A stretch of 64,000 nucleotides of DNA, taken from assembly GCF_009857505.1 (NCBI RefSeq), contig NZ_WWCP01000001.1, positions 1-64,000 on the forward strand, read 5' to 3'. The notes under the pieces are model-generated. The model saw only the letters and a program-made list of their open reading frames with translations. It had not been told where the DNA came from and searched no databases. Shown here piece after piece: positions 45,328 through 54,788 of this stretch (positions within the stretch are counted from its first letter, which is position 1; each line of letters begins with the position of its first letter). A program made the translations under genes and the position numbers. The stretch comes from Duganella lactea (GTDB taxonomy: Bacteria; Pseudomonadota; Gammaproteobacteria; Burkholderiales; Burkholderiaceae_D).

Positions 45328-46998
45328 TCAATGCAGCTGCAATTGCGACGAGGACTTGCCGCGCACCGGCGGCCGCGACGGCTGGCCACCGGCCGCGCGC
45401 TGACGCGGCGCCTTGCTGGTGCCATGCTGAAGCTTGAACACGGCGATCGCCTGAGATACCCAGCGCGCCTGCTCCGCCAGGTTACCGGCGGCGGCGGCGG
45501 CCTCCTCCACCAGCGCCGCGTTCTGCTGCGTGATGTCGTCCATCTTGATCACCGCCTCGTTGACCTGGCCGATGCCGGAACTCTGCTCGCGGGTGGATTC
45601 GGAAATCTCACCCATCACTTCAGACACCCGGCACACCGACGCGATCACCTCGTTCATCGTCACGCCGGCGCTGTTGGTCAGCGTGGTGCCGGCATGCACC
45701 TTCTCGATCGAGGTGTCGATCAGCGCCTTGATTTCCTTGGCCGCCGTGGCCGAGCGTTGTGCCAGGCCACGCACCTCGGACGCCACCACCGCGAAGCCGC
45801 GCCCCTGCTCGCCGGCGCGCGCCGCTTCCACCGCCGCGTTCAACGCCAGGATGTTGGTCTGGAAGGCGATGCCGTCGATCAGGCCGATAATGTCCAGAAT
45901 CTTGGTCGACGAGGTGCTGATGTCGCCCATGGTCGACACCACCTGCGAGACGATCGCGCCGCCCTCGGTGGCCACGGTGCGCGCGCGCTCGGCCAGTTCA
46001 TTGGCGCTGGCGACGTTGGTGGCGCTCTGCTGCACCGTCGCCGTCAGCTGTTCCATGCTGGAGGCGGTCTGCTGCAGGCTGGAGGCCTGCGATTCGGTGC
46101 GGCCCGACAAGTCCATATTGCCATCGGCGATTTCATCGGTGGCCAGCGCGATCTGATCGAAGTTGGCGCGCACGTCGCCGATGATGCTGTGCAGATTGAT
46201 ATTGGTCTGCCGCAGCGCCGCCAGCAACTGGCCCACTTCATCGTCGCGCTGAATCGCGATCTGGGCGGTCAGATCACCGCCGGCCATGCGGCGCGCCGCC
46301 GTGGTGGCCTCGCGCAAGGGCTGCGCCACGTTCACATACAGGTTGCGGCCGAACGCCAGCATGCCGACCAGCGCCACCAGCGCGGCACCGCCCAGCCAGC
46401 CGTGCGCCTTGGCGGCGGTGGCGTCGTCCATCACCAGCAAGGTCAGCGCCAGCACCGCCAGCACCCCCACCAACAGCGTGGTGGCCGCCGCGATCTGCGT
46501 CGACAGCGAGGTCTTGCTCATGTCGCGCAGACGCGCCACCAGGCCGGTCGACGCCGCGCGGCCGTTGACGATGCGCAGGCCGCGTGGATTGCCATTCTTG
46601 ATTTCACGGTACAGGCCGTCGGCCTCGCGCACCTGCTCGCGCGTCGGCTTGGTGCGCACCGACAGGTAACCGACCGGCTTGCCGTTTTCGATCACCGGCG
46701 TGACGTTGGCCAGCACCCAGTAGTAATCGCCGTTCTTGCAGCGATTCTTCACCAGCCCGGTCCACGGCATGCCGTTCTTGATGGTGCTCCACAGGTCGGC
46801 GAACGCCTCCACCGGCATGTCCGGGTGGCGCACGACATTTTGCGGCGCGCCCATCAGTTCTGCCTCGGTGAAGCCGCTGACTTCAATAAAATAGGGATTG
46901 GCGTAATTGATATTGCCCTGCAGATCGGTGGTGGAGACGATGGTCTTGCCGTCTTCCATGATGTATTCGTTCTGCGTAACCGGGGTGTTGACGCGCAT
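45328..46998 (-). CDS. PAS-containing methyl-accepting chemotaxis protein (Aer-like)
   Basis: 556 residues. A PAS domain (about 10-115, Aer-type with [10 protein letters not shown]) precedes two close membrane segments (about 178-225), a HAMP domain, and a signalling domain (about 285-530) with the conserved hairpin tip ([17 protein letters not shown]) typical of chemoreceptors. Like Aer it probably senses energy or redox state via a bound FAD. It lacks a periplasmic domain. A ferredoxin follows it on the same strand, 30 bp on. Confidence 0.92.
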   Translation of the reverse strand: MRVNTPVTQNEYIMEDGKTIVSTTDLQGNINYANPYFIEVSGFTEAELMGAPQNVVRHPDMPVEAFADLWSTIKNGMPWTGLVKNRCKNGDYYWVLANVTPVIENGKPVGYLSVRTKPTREQVREADGLYREIKNGNPRGLRIVNGRAASTGLVARLRDMSKTSLSTQIAAATTLLVGVLAVLALTLLVMDDATAAKAHGWLGGAALVALVGMLAFGRNLYVNVAQPLREATTAARRMAGGDLTAQIAIQRDDEVGQLLAALRQTNINLHSIIGDVRANFDQIALATDEIADGNMDLSGRTESQASSLQQTASSMEQLTATVQQSATNVASANELAERARTVATEGGAIVSQVVSTMGDISTSSTKILDIIGLIDGIAFQTNILALNAAVEAARAGEQGRGFAVVASEVRGLAQRSATAAKEIKALIDTSIEKVHAGTTLTNSAGVTMNEVIASVCRVSEVMGEISESTREQSSGIGQVNEAVIKMDDITQQNAALVEEAAAAAGNLAEQARWVSQAIAVFKLQHGTSKAPRQRAAGGQPSRPPVRGKSSSQLQLH

Positions 46999-47334
46999 GA
47001 CCGCTCCTTTTCACTGCGTATTAGTAGAGTAGTAGGCGAACCAGGGCTTGGGGGCGCCATAGGCACAGCATTGCCTGTAACTATAGAATAAAAGCAATCG
47101 GATTAAAAATGATCACTAAATGTCGCGGCGCGGCAAATTTTCCTTTGCCATACAACAAGCATTCAGGCTGCGGCGGTCATGCCGCTGATTGGTATAAAAA
47201 ACAAAGTTACGCGGACAATTGATGTTTCCGGGCGACACCGCACACAAGCGACACCGAAGCCATTTGCCAAAATCGCGCAATAGGATCAAAGTATCTTTCC
47301 ATGCCATGCATCGCCATGATGCGGGGAGACAACC
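46999..47334. other. Divergent intergenic region, no gene seen
   Basis: 336 bp between the Aer-like receptor and the EF-hand gene, AT-rich near 47080-47230. No ORF with coding character and no confident sigma-28 or sigma-70 promoter could be called. Confidence 0.5.
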
Positions 47335-47733
47335 ATGAAGATTTTGCAATGCGCCATGCTCGCGGCGGCAGCAGGCTGGGCCGCGATGGCCGGCGCCCAG
47401 GCGCCCGCCCAGGACCCTGGATCACAAGCGGCGACGCGCAGCGCGACGGCCTATGAACCTTATCTGCCGCCGGCGCTGCGCAAGCCGCTGCGCGACGCCG
47501 GCGCCAGCGCCACGCTGCTGCGCTACCAACCGTCGCCGAAACTGAAAAAACGCTTTGAGGCCGCCGACCTCGACGGCAACGGCGCGCTCAGCCGCGAGGA
47601 GGCGCGCATGGCCGGCTTCACCGTGGTCGACAAGAATTTCGACCACATCGACACCGCCCGCCGCGGCAACGTCAGCTTCGACGACCTGCAGACCTACCTG
47701 ATGCAGCGCCGCGAGGAAGCCAGCTCGCGCTAA
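47335..47733 (+). CDS. Secreted EF-hand protein
   Basis: 132 residues. A Sec signal peptide ends near AMAGA, then a low-complexity stretch. One canonical EF-hand loop DLDGNGALSREE lies at about 78-89 and a degenerate second one about 30 residues on (NFDHIDTARRGNVSFDD). It probably binds Ca2+ in the periplasm or outside the cell. It lies between the receptor and the REC-kinase, which it meets head-on with 5 bp between stops. Confidence 0.85.
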   Translation: MKILQCAMLAAAAGWAAMAGAQAPAQDPGSQAATRSATAYEPYLPPALRKPLRDAGASATLLRYQPSPKLKKRFEAADLDGNGALSREEARMAGFTVVDKNFDHIDTARRGNVSFDDLQTYLMQRREEASSR

Positions 47734-47738
47734 GACCG

Positions 47739-48929
47739 TTACGCCGGCTGCTCCTGCGGCGGCGCGTCGCGGCGCGGCAGCGTCAGGCTGAACACCGCGC
47801 CCTCGCCCGGCGCGCTCTGCAGGGTCAGGCTGCCTTCATGCACCTCGGCCAGCTGGCGCGAGATGTACAGGCCCAATCCCAGCCCGGCCGGCGCGTCGCT
47901 GCCGACGCCACGCTCATACGGCTCGAAAATCTTGGCCTGGTGTTCCGGCGCCACGCCCGGACCGCAATCGCGCACATCGATGCACGCCCAGTCCTGCTCC
48001 ACCGTCAACGTTACGCTGATCGGCTGCTGGCAGCCGTAGCGCATCGCGTTGGTCAGCAGGTTGACGACGATCTGCTCGATGCGGAACTCGTCCCACCAGC
48101 CGCTGACCGGCGTGCCCGCCTCCAGCGTGATGTTGGTGCCGGCGGTGCTGGCCTGCGGCGTCAAATCGTGCACCACCCGGCGCAGCAGGCCGGACAGCTC
48201 CACCCAGCCCGGCCGCAGCGACAGCTTGCCGCTGCGGATGCGCGACACGTCCAGCATGTCGTCGATCAGCCGGATGATGCTCTGGATCTGGCGGTCGTCG
48301 CGCGCCACCATGCGCTGCAGCTGCTCGGCGCCGAAGGCTGCCATGTTGCCGCGCTCCAGCTGCATCTTGCGCAGCTGGGTTTCCAGGTACAGCGTGTTGA
48401 GCGGCGTGCGCATCTCGTGCGACACCATCGACATGAATTCATCGCGCATGCGCAGCGCGCGCTCCAGCTGCGCCTGCATCTCGGCCTGACGCTGGCGCGC
48501 CAGCTCCAGCGCCTCGACCTGGCGGCGCATCGCCTCGCGCGCCTGGTACAGCGCCACGAACACCTGTACCTTGCCCTTGACCGCGCGCGGATCGAGCGGC
48601 TTGTACAGCACGTCGACCGCGCCCGCCTCGTAGCCCTTGAACGAATAATTGAGCTCCTTGCCGGCCGCCGTCACGAACACGATCGGAATCTGCCGCGTCT
48701 TCTCGGTGCCGCGCATCAGCTCGGCCAGTTCGAAGCCGTCCATGCCCGGCATCTGCACATCGAGGAAGGCCATGGCGAAGTCATGCTGCAGCAGCAGCGC
48801 CAGCGCCTCCTCGCCCGACCCTGCCTGGTACACCGCGCGCCCCTCGCCGCGAATCAGGGCGTTGAGCGCTTGCAGGTTCTCCGGCAGATCGTCGACGATC
48901 AGCAGCTTGGTGGGGGATGCGTCTTGCAT
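47739..48929 (-). CDS. Response regulator receiver - histidine kinase
   Basis: 396 residues. An N-terminal receiver domain (about 7-120) has the phospho-acceptor Asp57 (LDVQMPGMDG). A coiled coil leads to a HisKA domain with His171 (VSHEMRTPLN) and a HATPase domain (about 275-390, with DCGPGVAPEHQ and the GLGLGLYISRQ box). It has no membrane segments. It is last in the signalling operon, and its start overlaps the cheB stop by one base (TAATG). The kinase may be driven by its own receiver, with input from the large hybrid kinase. Confidence 0.92.
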   Translation of the reverse strand: MQDASPTKLLIVDDLPENLQALNALIRGEGRAVYQAGSGEEALALLLQHDFAMAFLDVQMPGMDGFELAELMRGTEKTRQIPIVFVTAAGKELNYSFKGYEAGAVDVLYKPLDPRAVKGKVQVFVALYQAREAMRRQVEALELARQRQAEMQAQLERALRMRDEFMSMVSHEMRTPLNTLYLETQLRKMQLERGNMAAFGAEQLQRMVARDDRQIQSIIRLIDDMLDVSRIRSGKLSLRPGWVELSGLLRRVVHDLTPQASTAGTNITLEAGTPVSGWWDEFRIEQIVVNLLTNAMRYGCQQPISVTLTVEQDWACIDVRDCGPGVAPEHQAKIFEPYERGVGSDAPAGLGLGLYISRQLAEVHEGSLTLQSAPGEGAVFSLTLPRRDAPPQEQPA

Positions 48930-49531
48930 TAATTATTCTCCAGCATCATCAACAGAGTGTGTATCTCATCCAACGGCAACACCAGGTCCGGCTGGCGCAG
49001 GCGGATCGCCTCCTGCGGCATGGTCGGCACCTCGGCCTCGCGCGGGTCCTGCACCACGGTCAGGCCGCCGGCCCGGCCGATGGCGGCAATGCCGGCGGCG
49101 CCGTCCTGGTTGGCGCCGGTCAGCAGAATGCCGACCAGCGCCGGACCGTAAGCGTCGGCCGCCGACGCCATCAGGTAATCGATCGCCGGGCGGGCGAAAT
49201 GCACGGGCGCCTCGCAACTCAATGAAAAGCTGCGATCAAGCTCGACCGACAAATGGTAGCCCGAACCGGCAAAGTATAGCGTTCCGGACGCCAGGTCCTC
49301 CTTGTCGCGCGCCTCGCGTACCGGTAGTTTCATGCGCTGCTGGAACACGCCGGCCAGCTGGCTCTGGCGCCCCTCGGGCAGGTGCAGCACCGCCACCACG
49401 GCGCAAGGGTAGTGCGCCGGCAGCCCCGGCAACAGCCGCAGCAGCGCGCCGACGCCGCCGGCCGAGGCGCCGATGACCACCGCCTCCACCGTGCGGCCAG
49501 CCAGTGCCGCCTGGATCTGGGAGGTGTTCAT
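48929..49531 (-). CDS. cheB: CheB-type methylesterase without receiver domain
   Basis: 200 residues from ATG 49531. Only the methylesterase domain is present: catalytic Ser23 (IGASAGGV), His50 (VLHLPEG) and Asp143 (TGANQDG). The usual N-terminal receiver is missing, so phosphorylation cannot control it in the normal way. CheB normally demethylates or deamidates chemoreceptors. Its start is 2 nt after the cheR stop region and its stop overlaps the next gene by one base. Stand-alone CheB proteins with CheR and a hybrid kinase are known as parts of alternative signalling operons. Confidence 0.9.
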   Translation of the reverse strand: MNTSQIQAALAGRTVEAVVIGASAGGVGALLRLLPGLPAHYPCAVVAVLHLPEGRQSQLAGVFQQRMKLPVREARDKEDLASGTLYFAGSGYHLSVELDRSFSLSCEAPVHFARPAIDYLMASAADAYGPALVGILLTGANQDGAAGIAAIGRAGGLTVVQDPREAEVPTMPQEAIRLRQPDLVLPLDEIHTLLMMLENN

Positions 49532-49533
49532 GG

Positions 49534-50349
49534 TCAACGTTTGCGGAACAAGCGCTCGCGCTTGACGACCGGCTCGAAGTGCGGCGCGTAGGCGGAAAAG
49601 TCGATGCTCTCCTTGCTGCCCAGCCCGAGGAAGCCGCGATGGCACAGCGACTCATGGAACAGGCCGAAGGCGCGCTCCTGCAACTTCTTCTTAAAGTAGA
49701 TCATCACGTTGCGGCAGCTGATCAGATGGGTTTCGGCGAACACCGCGTCGGTCGCCAGGCTGTGGTCGGCAAAGGTGACGTTCTCGCACAGCGACTTGTC
49801 GAACAGCGCCGCGTTGTAGGCGGCGGTGTAGTAGTCGGAGAAGCTGCGCAGGCCGCCGGCCTGCTGGTAGTTCTGCGTGTACTCGCGCATCGCCTCCAGC
49901 GGGAACACGCCCTGGCGCGCCTTCTCCAGCGATTGCGGATTGATGTCGGTGGCGTACAGCATGCTGCGTTCCAGCAAGCCCTCTTCCTTGAGCAGGATGG
50001 CCAGCGAATACACTTCCTCGCCGGTGCTGCAGCCGGCCACCCAGATCTTCAGCGACGGGTAGGTGCGCAGCACCGGCACCACCTGCTCGCGCAGCGCGGC
50101 GAAGTAGCTCGGGTCGCGGAACATCGACGTCACCGGGATCGTCAGGTATTGCAACAGCTGGCTGAAGGCGGCCGGCTCGTGGATGATGCGCGCCTGCAGC
50201 GCCGAGATGCTGTCGCACCCCATCTCATGCATGGCATGCAGCACGCGGCGCTTTTGCGAGGCGCCGGTGTAGTCGCGGAAATCGTAGCTGTACTTCATGT
50301 AGATCGCTTCGATCAGCATCCGCAGTTCGATGTCGGTGTCGCTATGCAT
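49534..50349 (-). CDS. cheR: CheR-type chemotaxis methyltransferase
   Basis: 271 residues. The CheR N-terminal helical region includes YDFRDYTGASQKRR. The SAM-binding domain (about 95-230) contains KIWVAGCSTGEEVYSLA and the DINPQSLEKA segment. The C-terminal part has ISCRNVMIYFKK. It methylates glutamates of chemoreceptors. It is second in the minus-strand operon, between the hybrid kinase (18 bp gap) and cheB (2 bp gap). Confidence 0.92.
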   Translation of the reverse strand: MHSDTDIELRMLIEAIYMKYSYDFRDYTGASQKRRVLHAMHEMGCDSISALQARIIHEPAAFSQLLQYLTIPVTSMFRDPSYFAALREQVVPVLRTYPSLKIWVAGCSTGEEVYSLAILLKEEGLLERSMLYATDINPQSLEKARQGVFPLEAMREYTQNYQQAGGLRSFSDYYTAAYNAALFDKSLCENVTFADHSLATDAVFAETHLISCRNVMIYFKKKLQERAFGLFHESLCHRGFLGLGSKESIDFSAYAPHFEPVVKRERLFRKR

Positions 50350-50367
50350 AGATTACCCCTCGCATGC

Positions 50368-53300
50368 TCAGCTGCGCTCGCCGTTCGGCATCCACACGCG
50401 CAGCAGCGAGTACAGCCGCGACAGGTCGATCGGCTTGGCCAGGTAATCGCTGGCGCCGGCCGCCAGGCACTGCTCCTGATCGTCCTTCATCGCCTTGGCG
50501 GTGATGGCGATCACCGGCAGGCGGGCGAAGCGCGGGTCTTCGCGCAGGCGGCGCGTGGCCTCCAGGCCGTCCATGCCGGGCATCATCACGTCCATCAGGA
50601 CCAGGTCGATGTCCGGCACGCTGTCGAGTTTTTCCAGCGCCTCGTGACCGTTGCGGCCCACCTCCACCAGCGCGCCCTTCTGTTCCAGCGCGCTGGTCAG
50701 GGCGAAGATGTTGCGCACGTCGTCGTCCACCAGCAGGATGCGGCGGCCCTCGAACACGCGGTCGCGCGAACGCACGGTCTTGAGCATGCGCTGGCGTTCG
50801 CTGGACAGGTCGGCCTCCACCTTGTGCAGGAACAGCGTCACCTCATCGAGCAGGCGCTCCGGCGAGCGGGCGCCCTTGATGATGATCGAGCGCGAGTATT
50901 TGTGCAGGTCGGCCTCCTCGGCGCGCGACAGGTTGCGGCCGGTGTAGACGATCACCGGCGGGAAGGCCGCCAGCGACTCGCCGGCCATGCGCTGCAGCAG
51001 TTCGTTGCCCTGCATGTCCGGCAGCTTGAGGTCGATGATCATGCAGTCGTAGACGGTGGTGCGCAGCAGCGCCAGCGCTTCCTCGCCGCTGCCGACGGCA
51101 ACGATGTCGACGTCGTCGTCGGCGATCAGCCGCACCACGCTGTCGCGCTGGCGGTCGTCGTCCTCCACCAGCAGCACCCGCTTGATCTTCTGCGTCAGCT
51201 TGGCTTCGATACGGCCGAACACCTCCATCAGCTGCTCGCGCGAGGTCGGCTTGAGCGCGTAGCCGATCGCGCCCAGATGCAGCGCGGCTTCGCCGTTTTC
51301 GGAGCCGGACACCACGTGCACCGGGATGTGGCGGGTGTGCGCGTCGTCCTTCAGCAGTTGCAGCACCGACAGGCCGGAACGGTCCGGCAGGCGGATGTCC
51401 AGCAGCACCGCGTCCGGCTTGTACTGGCGCGCCAGCGCCAGTCCCTCGTCGGCGTCGAACGCCACCAGGCACTGGTATTGTTTCTCGCGCGCCAGATCGT
51501 ACAGGATGCGGGCGAACGGCGCGTCGTCCTCCACCACCAGCACCAGGCGGCCACGCGGCACGATGCCGGCCTCCAACTGGGCGCGGTCGTCATCGAAGGC
51601 GCGCGGCGCCGGCGCGACCGGCGCGGGCACCGGTGCTGGCGCCGTGACGGGCGCCAGCATCACCGGCGGGCTACCCGGCGCCGCGCCATGGGCTTCGGTG
51701 GTCGAGCTGCCGGCGCGCGGGCCCGGCGCCGGCGCGGTCCACGCCAGCGGCAGCGTCAGCGTGAAGCAGCTGCCCTTGCCCGGCTCGCTCACCAGGCTGA
51801 TGTCGCCGCCCAGCAGTTGCGCCAGGTCACGCGAAATCGACAGGCCGAGGCCGGTGCCGCCGTATTTGCGGCTGGTGGTGCCGTCCGCCTGCTGGAAGGC
51901 GTTGAAGATGCCCTGCTGATCCTCGGCGCGGATGCCGATACCGGTGTCCTGCACCGAGAACGCCACCTGGCCGGCGCCGGCCGGCTGCGCGGTCAGCGTG
52001 ATGTGGCCGCCGCTGGTGAACTTGAGCGCGTTCGATAGCAGGTTCTTCAGAATCTGTTCCAGGCGCTGCCGGTCGCTGACCATGTGCTCGGCCACACCGT
52101 CGGCCACCTGCAGCTGGAAGGCCAGCTTTTTCTGCTGCGCCAGCGGCTCGAACACCATGGCCATGCCTTCGATCACATGGCGGATCGACAGCGGTTCCGG
52201 CACCAGGTCCAGCTTGCCGGCTTCCACCTTGGAGATGTCGAGGATGTCGTTGATCAGATTCAGCAGGTCGTTGCCGGCCGAGTAGATGGTGTTGGCGAAG
52301 CGCACCTGCTCTTCGTTGAGGTTGCCCTGGCTGTTTTCCGCCAGCAGCTTGGCCAGGATCAGCGAGCTGTTCAGCGGCGTGCGCAGCTCGTGCGACATAT
52401 TCGCCAGGAATTGCGATTTGTACTGGCTGGCGCGCTCCAGGTCGCGCGCGCGCTCCTCCAGATCCTGCTGGGCCTTGAGCAGCGCGGTGTTCTTCTGATC
52501 CAGCGCCAGCCCTTGTTCGTTCAACTGTTCGTTGGTCTGTTCCAGTTCGGCTTTCTGGTTCTCCAGGCTGGCCTGGGATTCTTCCAGCACGCGCGACTGC
52601 TCTTCCAGTTCCTCATTGGCGGTGCGCAGTTCCTCCTGCTGCACCTGCAACTCCTCGTTCAGTTGCTGGGTTTCCACCAGCACTTCCTGCAGGCGCTGAC
52701 GCGAATGGCTGGCCTCGATGGCGCTGCCGATATTGCCCTTCACCAGCGTCAGCAGATCGATATCGCGCTCGGCGATCGGGCGCAGCAGGCCCAGCTCGAT
52801 GACACCGTTGATCACGCCGTCGCTGTCGACCGGCGCCAGCAGCACGCTGGCCGGAGCGCCGCCGCCCAGGCCGGAAGCGACCTGGATGTAATCGGCCGGC
52901 AGCGGCTCCAGGCGGATCACGCGCCGCTCCAGCGCCGCCTGCGCCACCAGGCTCTCGGCAGATTTGAACTGCTGGTCGCGCTGCTCCCATGCATCGCTGA
53001 AACCGTAGGACGCCACGCGGCGGAAACTGCCATCCGGCGCCCGCAGGTACAGCGCGCCCACCACCACGCCCATGTAGCGCGCCAGGAATTGCAGCAGCGC
53101 CTGCGACAGCTGCGGCAGCGCCAGCTGGCCGATGCCCTGCTGCGCCAGCTCGCTCTGGCCGGTGCGCAGCCAGGCCTGCTGTTGCAGCAACTTGGCGTGC
53201 TCGGCATGATCGTCCAGCGCCCGCGTGTAGACGCGCGACAGGCTGGTCAGCTCGCGCCGGCCGAACCAGGCCAGAATGCCGCCGACGCCCAGCGTCAGCA

Positions 53301-53877
53301 GCAGATACGCCACGGCCACCCAGGTGGTGACGCTGCGCGACTCATCGTTGCGCTCCAGGCGCATGCGCATTTCCGTGTTGACGAACGCGTCCAGCTGACG
53401 CCGGATCTCGTCGAATTGCGCCTTGCCGCGCGCGGTCTTGACCGGGCCGGTGACATCAGCGTTGGCGGCGCGCAGCTGGATCATTTCCTGCGCGTACTGG
53501 TCCCATTGCCGCTGCTGATATTGAATCGTGCGCAGGCGGTCGACCTGGGCCGGATTGTCCTTGACCAGCTGCATCAGGCCATCCAGATTGGCCGCCACCC
53601 GCGGCTTGGCGGCGAGGTAGGGCTGCAAGAAGGATTCGTCGCCGGCCAGCAGATAGCCGCGCACGCCAGTTTCCATGTCCACCATCTCTTTCCCGACCTG
53701 GTTGGCGTTGCCGATCACCCGTTCGCTGTGCTCGACCCAGTTCATGGTGGTGATCAGATAGGCCAGCAACACCACAAACACGCCGGCGCTGACCACGCCG
53801 GCGGCCAGCGGCAACGTGACGTTACGAACAAGGATGCGCCGGAACGCGCGGTCGTCCAGCATGGTGGAATTGGGCAT
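50368..53877 (-). CDS. Hybrid histidine kinase: CHASE3-GAF-HK-REC-REC-REC
   Basis: 1169 residues. An N-terminal membrane helix (about 17-43), CHASE3 sensor (about 45-180) and second membrane helix (about 183-203) come first. A GAF domain (about 240-395) and a long coiled coil (about 400-488) lead to HisKA with His496 (MSHELRTP) and HATPase (to about 712). Then an Ala/Pro linker and three receiver domains with Asp827, Asp949 and Asp1096. It is the first gene and likely sensor of a four-gene operon with cheR, cheB and a REC-kinase. The signal is unknown; three receivers allow branching phosphotransfer. Confidence 0.93.
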   Translation of the reverse strand: MPNSTMLDDRAFRRILVRNVTLPLAAGVVSAGVFVVLLAYLITTMNWVEHSERVIGNANQVGKEMVDMETGVRGYLLAGDESFLQPYLAAKPRVAANLDGLMQLVKDNPAQVDRLRTIQYQQRQWDQYAQEMIQLRAANADVTGPVKTARGKAQFDEIRRQLDAFVNTEMRMRLERNDESRSVTTWVAVAYLLLTLGVGGILAWFGRRELTSLSRVYTRALDDHAEHAKLLQQQAWLRTGQSELAQQGIGQLALPQLSQALLQFLARYMGVVVGALYLRAPDGSFRRVASYGFSDAWEQRDQQFKSAESLVAQAALERRVIRLEPLPADYIQVASGLGGGAPASVLLAPVDSDGVINGVIELGLLRPIAERDIDLLTLVKGNIGSAIEASHSRQRLQEVLVETQQLNEELQVQQEELRTANEELEEQSRVLEESQASLENQKAELEQTNEQLNEQGLALDQKNTALLKAQQDLEERARDLERASQYKSQFLANMSHELRTPLNSSLILAKLLAENSQGNLNEEQVRFANTIYSAGNDLLNLINDILDISKVEAGKLDLVPEPLSIRHVIEGMAMVFEPLAQQKKLAFQLQVADGVAEHMVSDRQRLEQILKNLLSNALKFTSGGHITLTAQPAGAGQVAFSVQDTGIGIRAEDQQGIFNAFQQADGTTSRKYGGTGLGLSISRDLAQLLGGDISLVSEPGKGSCFTLTLPLAWTAPAPGPRAGSSTTEAHGAAPGSPPVMLAPVTAPAPVPAPVAPAPRAFDDDRAQLEAGIVPRGRLVLVVEDDAPFARILYDLAREKQYQCLVAFDADEGLALARQYKPDAVLLDIRLPDRSGLSVLQLLKDDAHTRHIPVHVVSGSENGEAALHLGAIGYALKPTSREQLMEVFGRIEAKLTQKIKRVLLVEDDDRQRDSVVRLIADDDVDIVAVGSGEEALALLRTTVYDCMIIDLKLPDMQGNELLQRMAGESLAAFPPVIVYTGRNLSRAEEADLHKYSRSIIIKGARSPERLLDEVTLFLHKVEADLSSERQRMLKTVRSRDRVFEGRRILLVDDDVRNIFALTSALEQKGALVEVGRNGHEALEKLDSVPDIDLVLMDVMMPGMDGLEATRRLREDPRFARLPVIAITAKAMKDDQEQCLAAGASDYLAKPIDLSRLYSLLRVWMPNGERS

Positions 53878-54008
53878 GGTCTGACCAGATGAACTTAAGA
53901 AGCAAGAAGTTTATCTCAAACACAAGTGTTACCACCGGCGATTTCAATCGTGCGCGAAGGAAATATCCTATCCCCTCACGCAAAACCTTGTGTTTGATGC
54001 GGACCGTC

Positions 54009-54028
54009 GTCCCGGCGCAAGCCGGGAC
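54009..54028. repeat. REP-like hairpin inside gene debris
   Basis: GTCCCGGC-GCAA-GCCGGGAC, with 8-bp arms and a 4-nt loop, flanked by ACCGTC and CCATACTG. Hairpins of this kind are common dispersed elements in proteobacteria. It lies within the frame of the TauD remnant and supplies its last residues, so the original 3' end of that gene is lost. Confidence 0.65.
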
Positions 54029-54039
54029 CCATACTGAAT

Positions 54040-54372
54040 ATCCGCTAAGCGGCGGGTGGCCGGCGTGATCGGCGTCGCCTTGTGGGCCACGTGCAAATTA
54101 TCGGCCACCACCACATCGCCCTGCAGCCAGCGATGACGATAGGTGGCGCCGTCACGCGAATAATGGCGGTCCACCGCGTCGATCAGCGCGCGCGAGTGGT
54201 CGGGACTGTAGCCGGGCACGCCGGCCGTCAGGCCGATGTTCAGGTACAGCGCCGGCAAGCCGCTCTTCGGATGTCTGAGCACCAGCGGATGCACCTCGCC
54301 ATTGCGGTGCGCCGTGCTCAGCCCCTCGAACTCCTGGCGGATCTCCGGCTGCAGCTCGGCATAGCCGGCCGC
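54040..54372 (-). pseudogene. TauD/TfdA-type dioxygenase, C-terminal remnant
   Basis: On the minus strand a recognisable piece of an Fe(II)/2-oxoglutarate dioxygenase is left: AELQPEIRQEFEGLSTAH near the start, then HPLVLRHPKSGLPALYLN, YRHRWLQGDVVVADNLHVAH (quoted in part) and RRLADI. The N-terminal half with the HxD iron motif is missing, and the end runs into the hairpin at 54009. It cannot be active. Confidence 0.8.
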
Positions 54373-54687
54373 GACGCCGAACCGGCCGGCGTGCTGCGCA
54401 TCGCCGCCCCCGAGCAGCAGCCCAACCTGATCGCCCGCAAGCTGGCCGGCCACCAGCACCACATCGTCGCCAGCCCGGCCTATCTGGGCGGGCCCGGCCT
54501 GGCGCTGCTGCCGGACTGGCTGATCCAGCAGGACCTGGAGGCCGGCGCGCTGGCGCCGGTGCTGGCCGACTACCGCGCCAATCCGGGCGAAATGGCGGTC
54601 GGCATTTACGCGGTGTACCCGGCCAACCGGCGCGGCGCGTCCAAGATCCGCGTGTTCACCGACCTGCTGGCGGCAGCGCTGGAATAA
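54361..54687 (+). pseudogene. LysR-family regulator remnant with internal deletions
   Basis: The frame gives three blocks in order: EPAGVLRIAAP (start of the effector domain), NLIARKLAGHQHHIVASPAYL (middle) and GPGLALLPDWLIQQDLEAG to the end with YAVYPANRRGASKIR. About 70 and 50 residues are missing between them compared with a normal LysR, and the DNA-binding domain is gone. All joins are in frame. It ends in a normal TAA at 54685-54687. Confidence 0.75.
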
Positions 54688-54788
54688 AGTTCCCGCGATC
54701 CGCCGCGCCGTTGAGCCGTCTCACACGGCGCGCACCCTGACGCGCAGCGCCGTCCGCCGCCGCCTACACTGCTGGCGGGAGGACGCAT

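Noticed and set aside
46999-47110. Sigma-28 promoter before the chemoreceptor
   Set aside because: No GCCGATAA-type -10 box was found at a suitable distance from a TAAA element.
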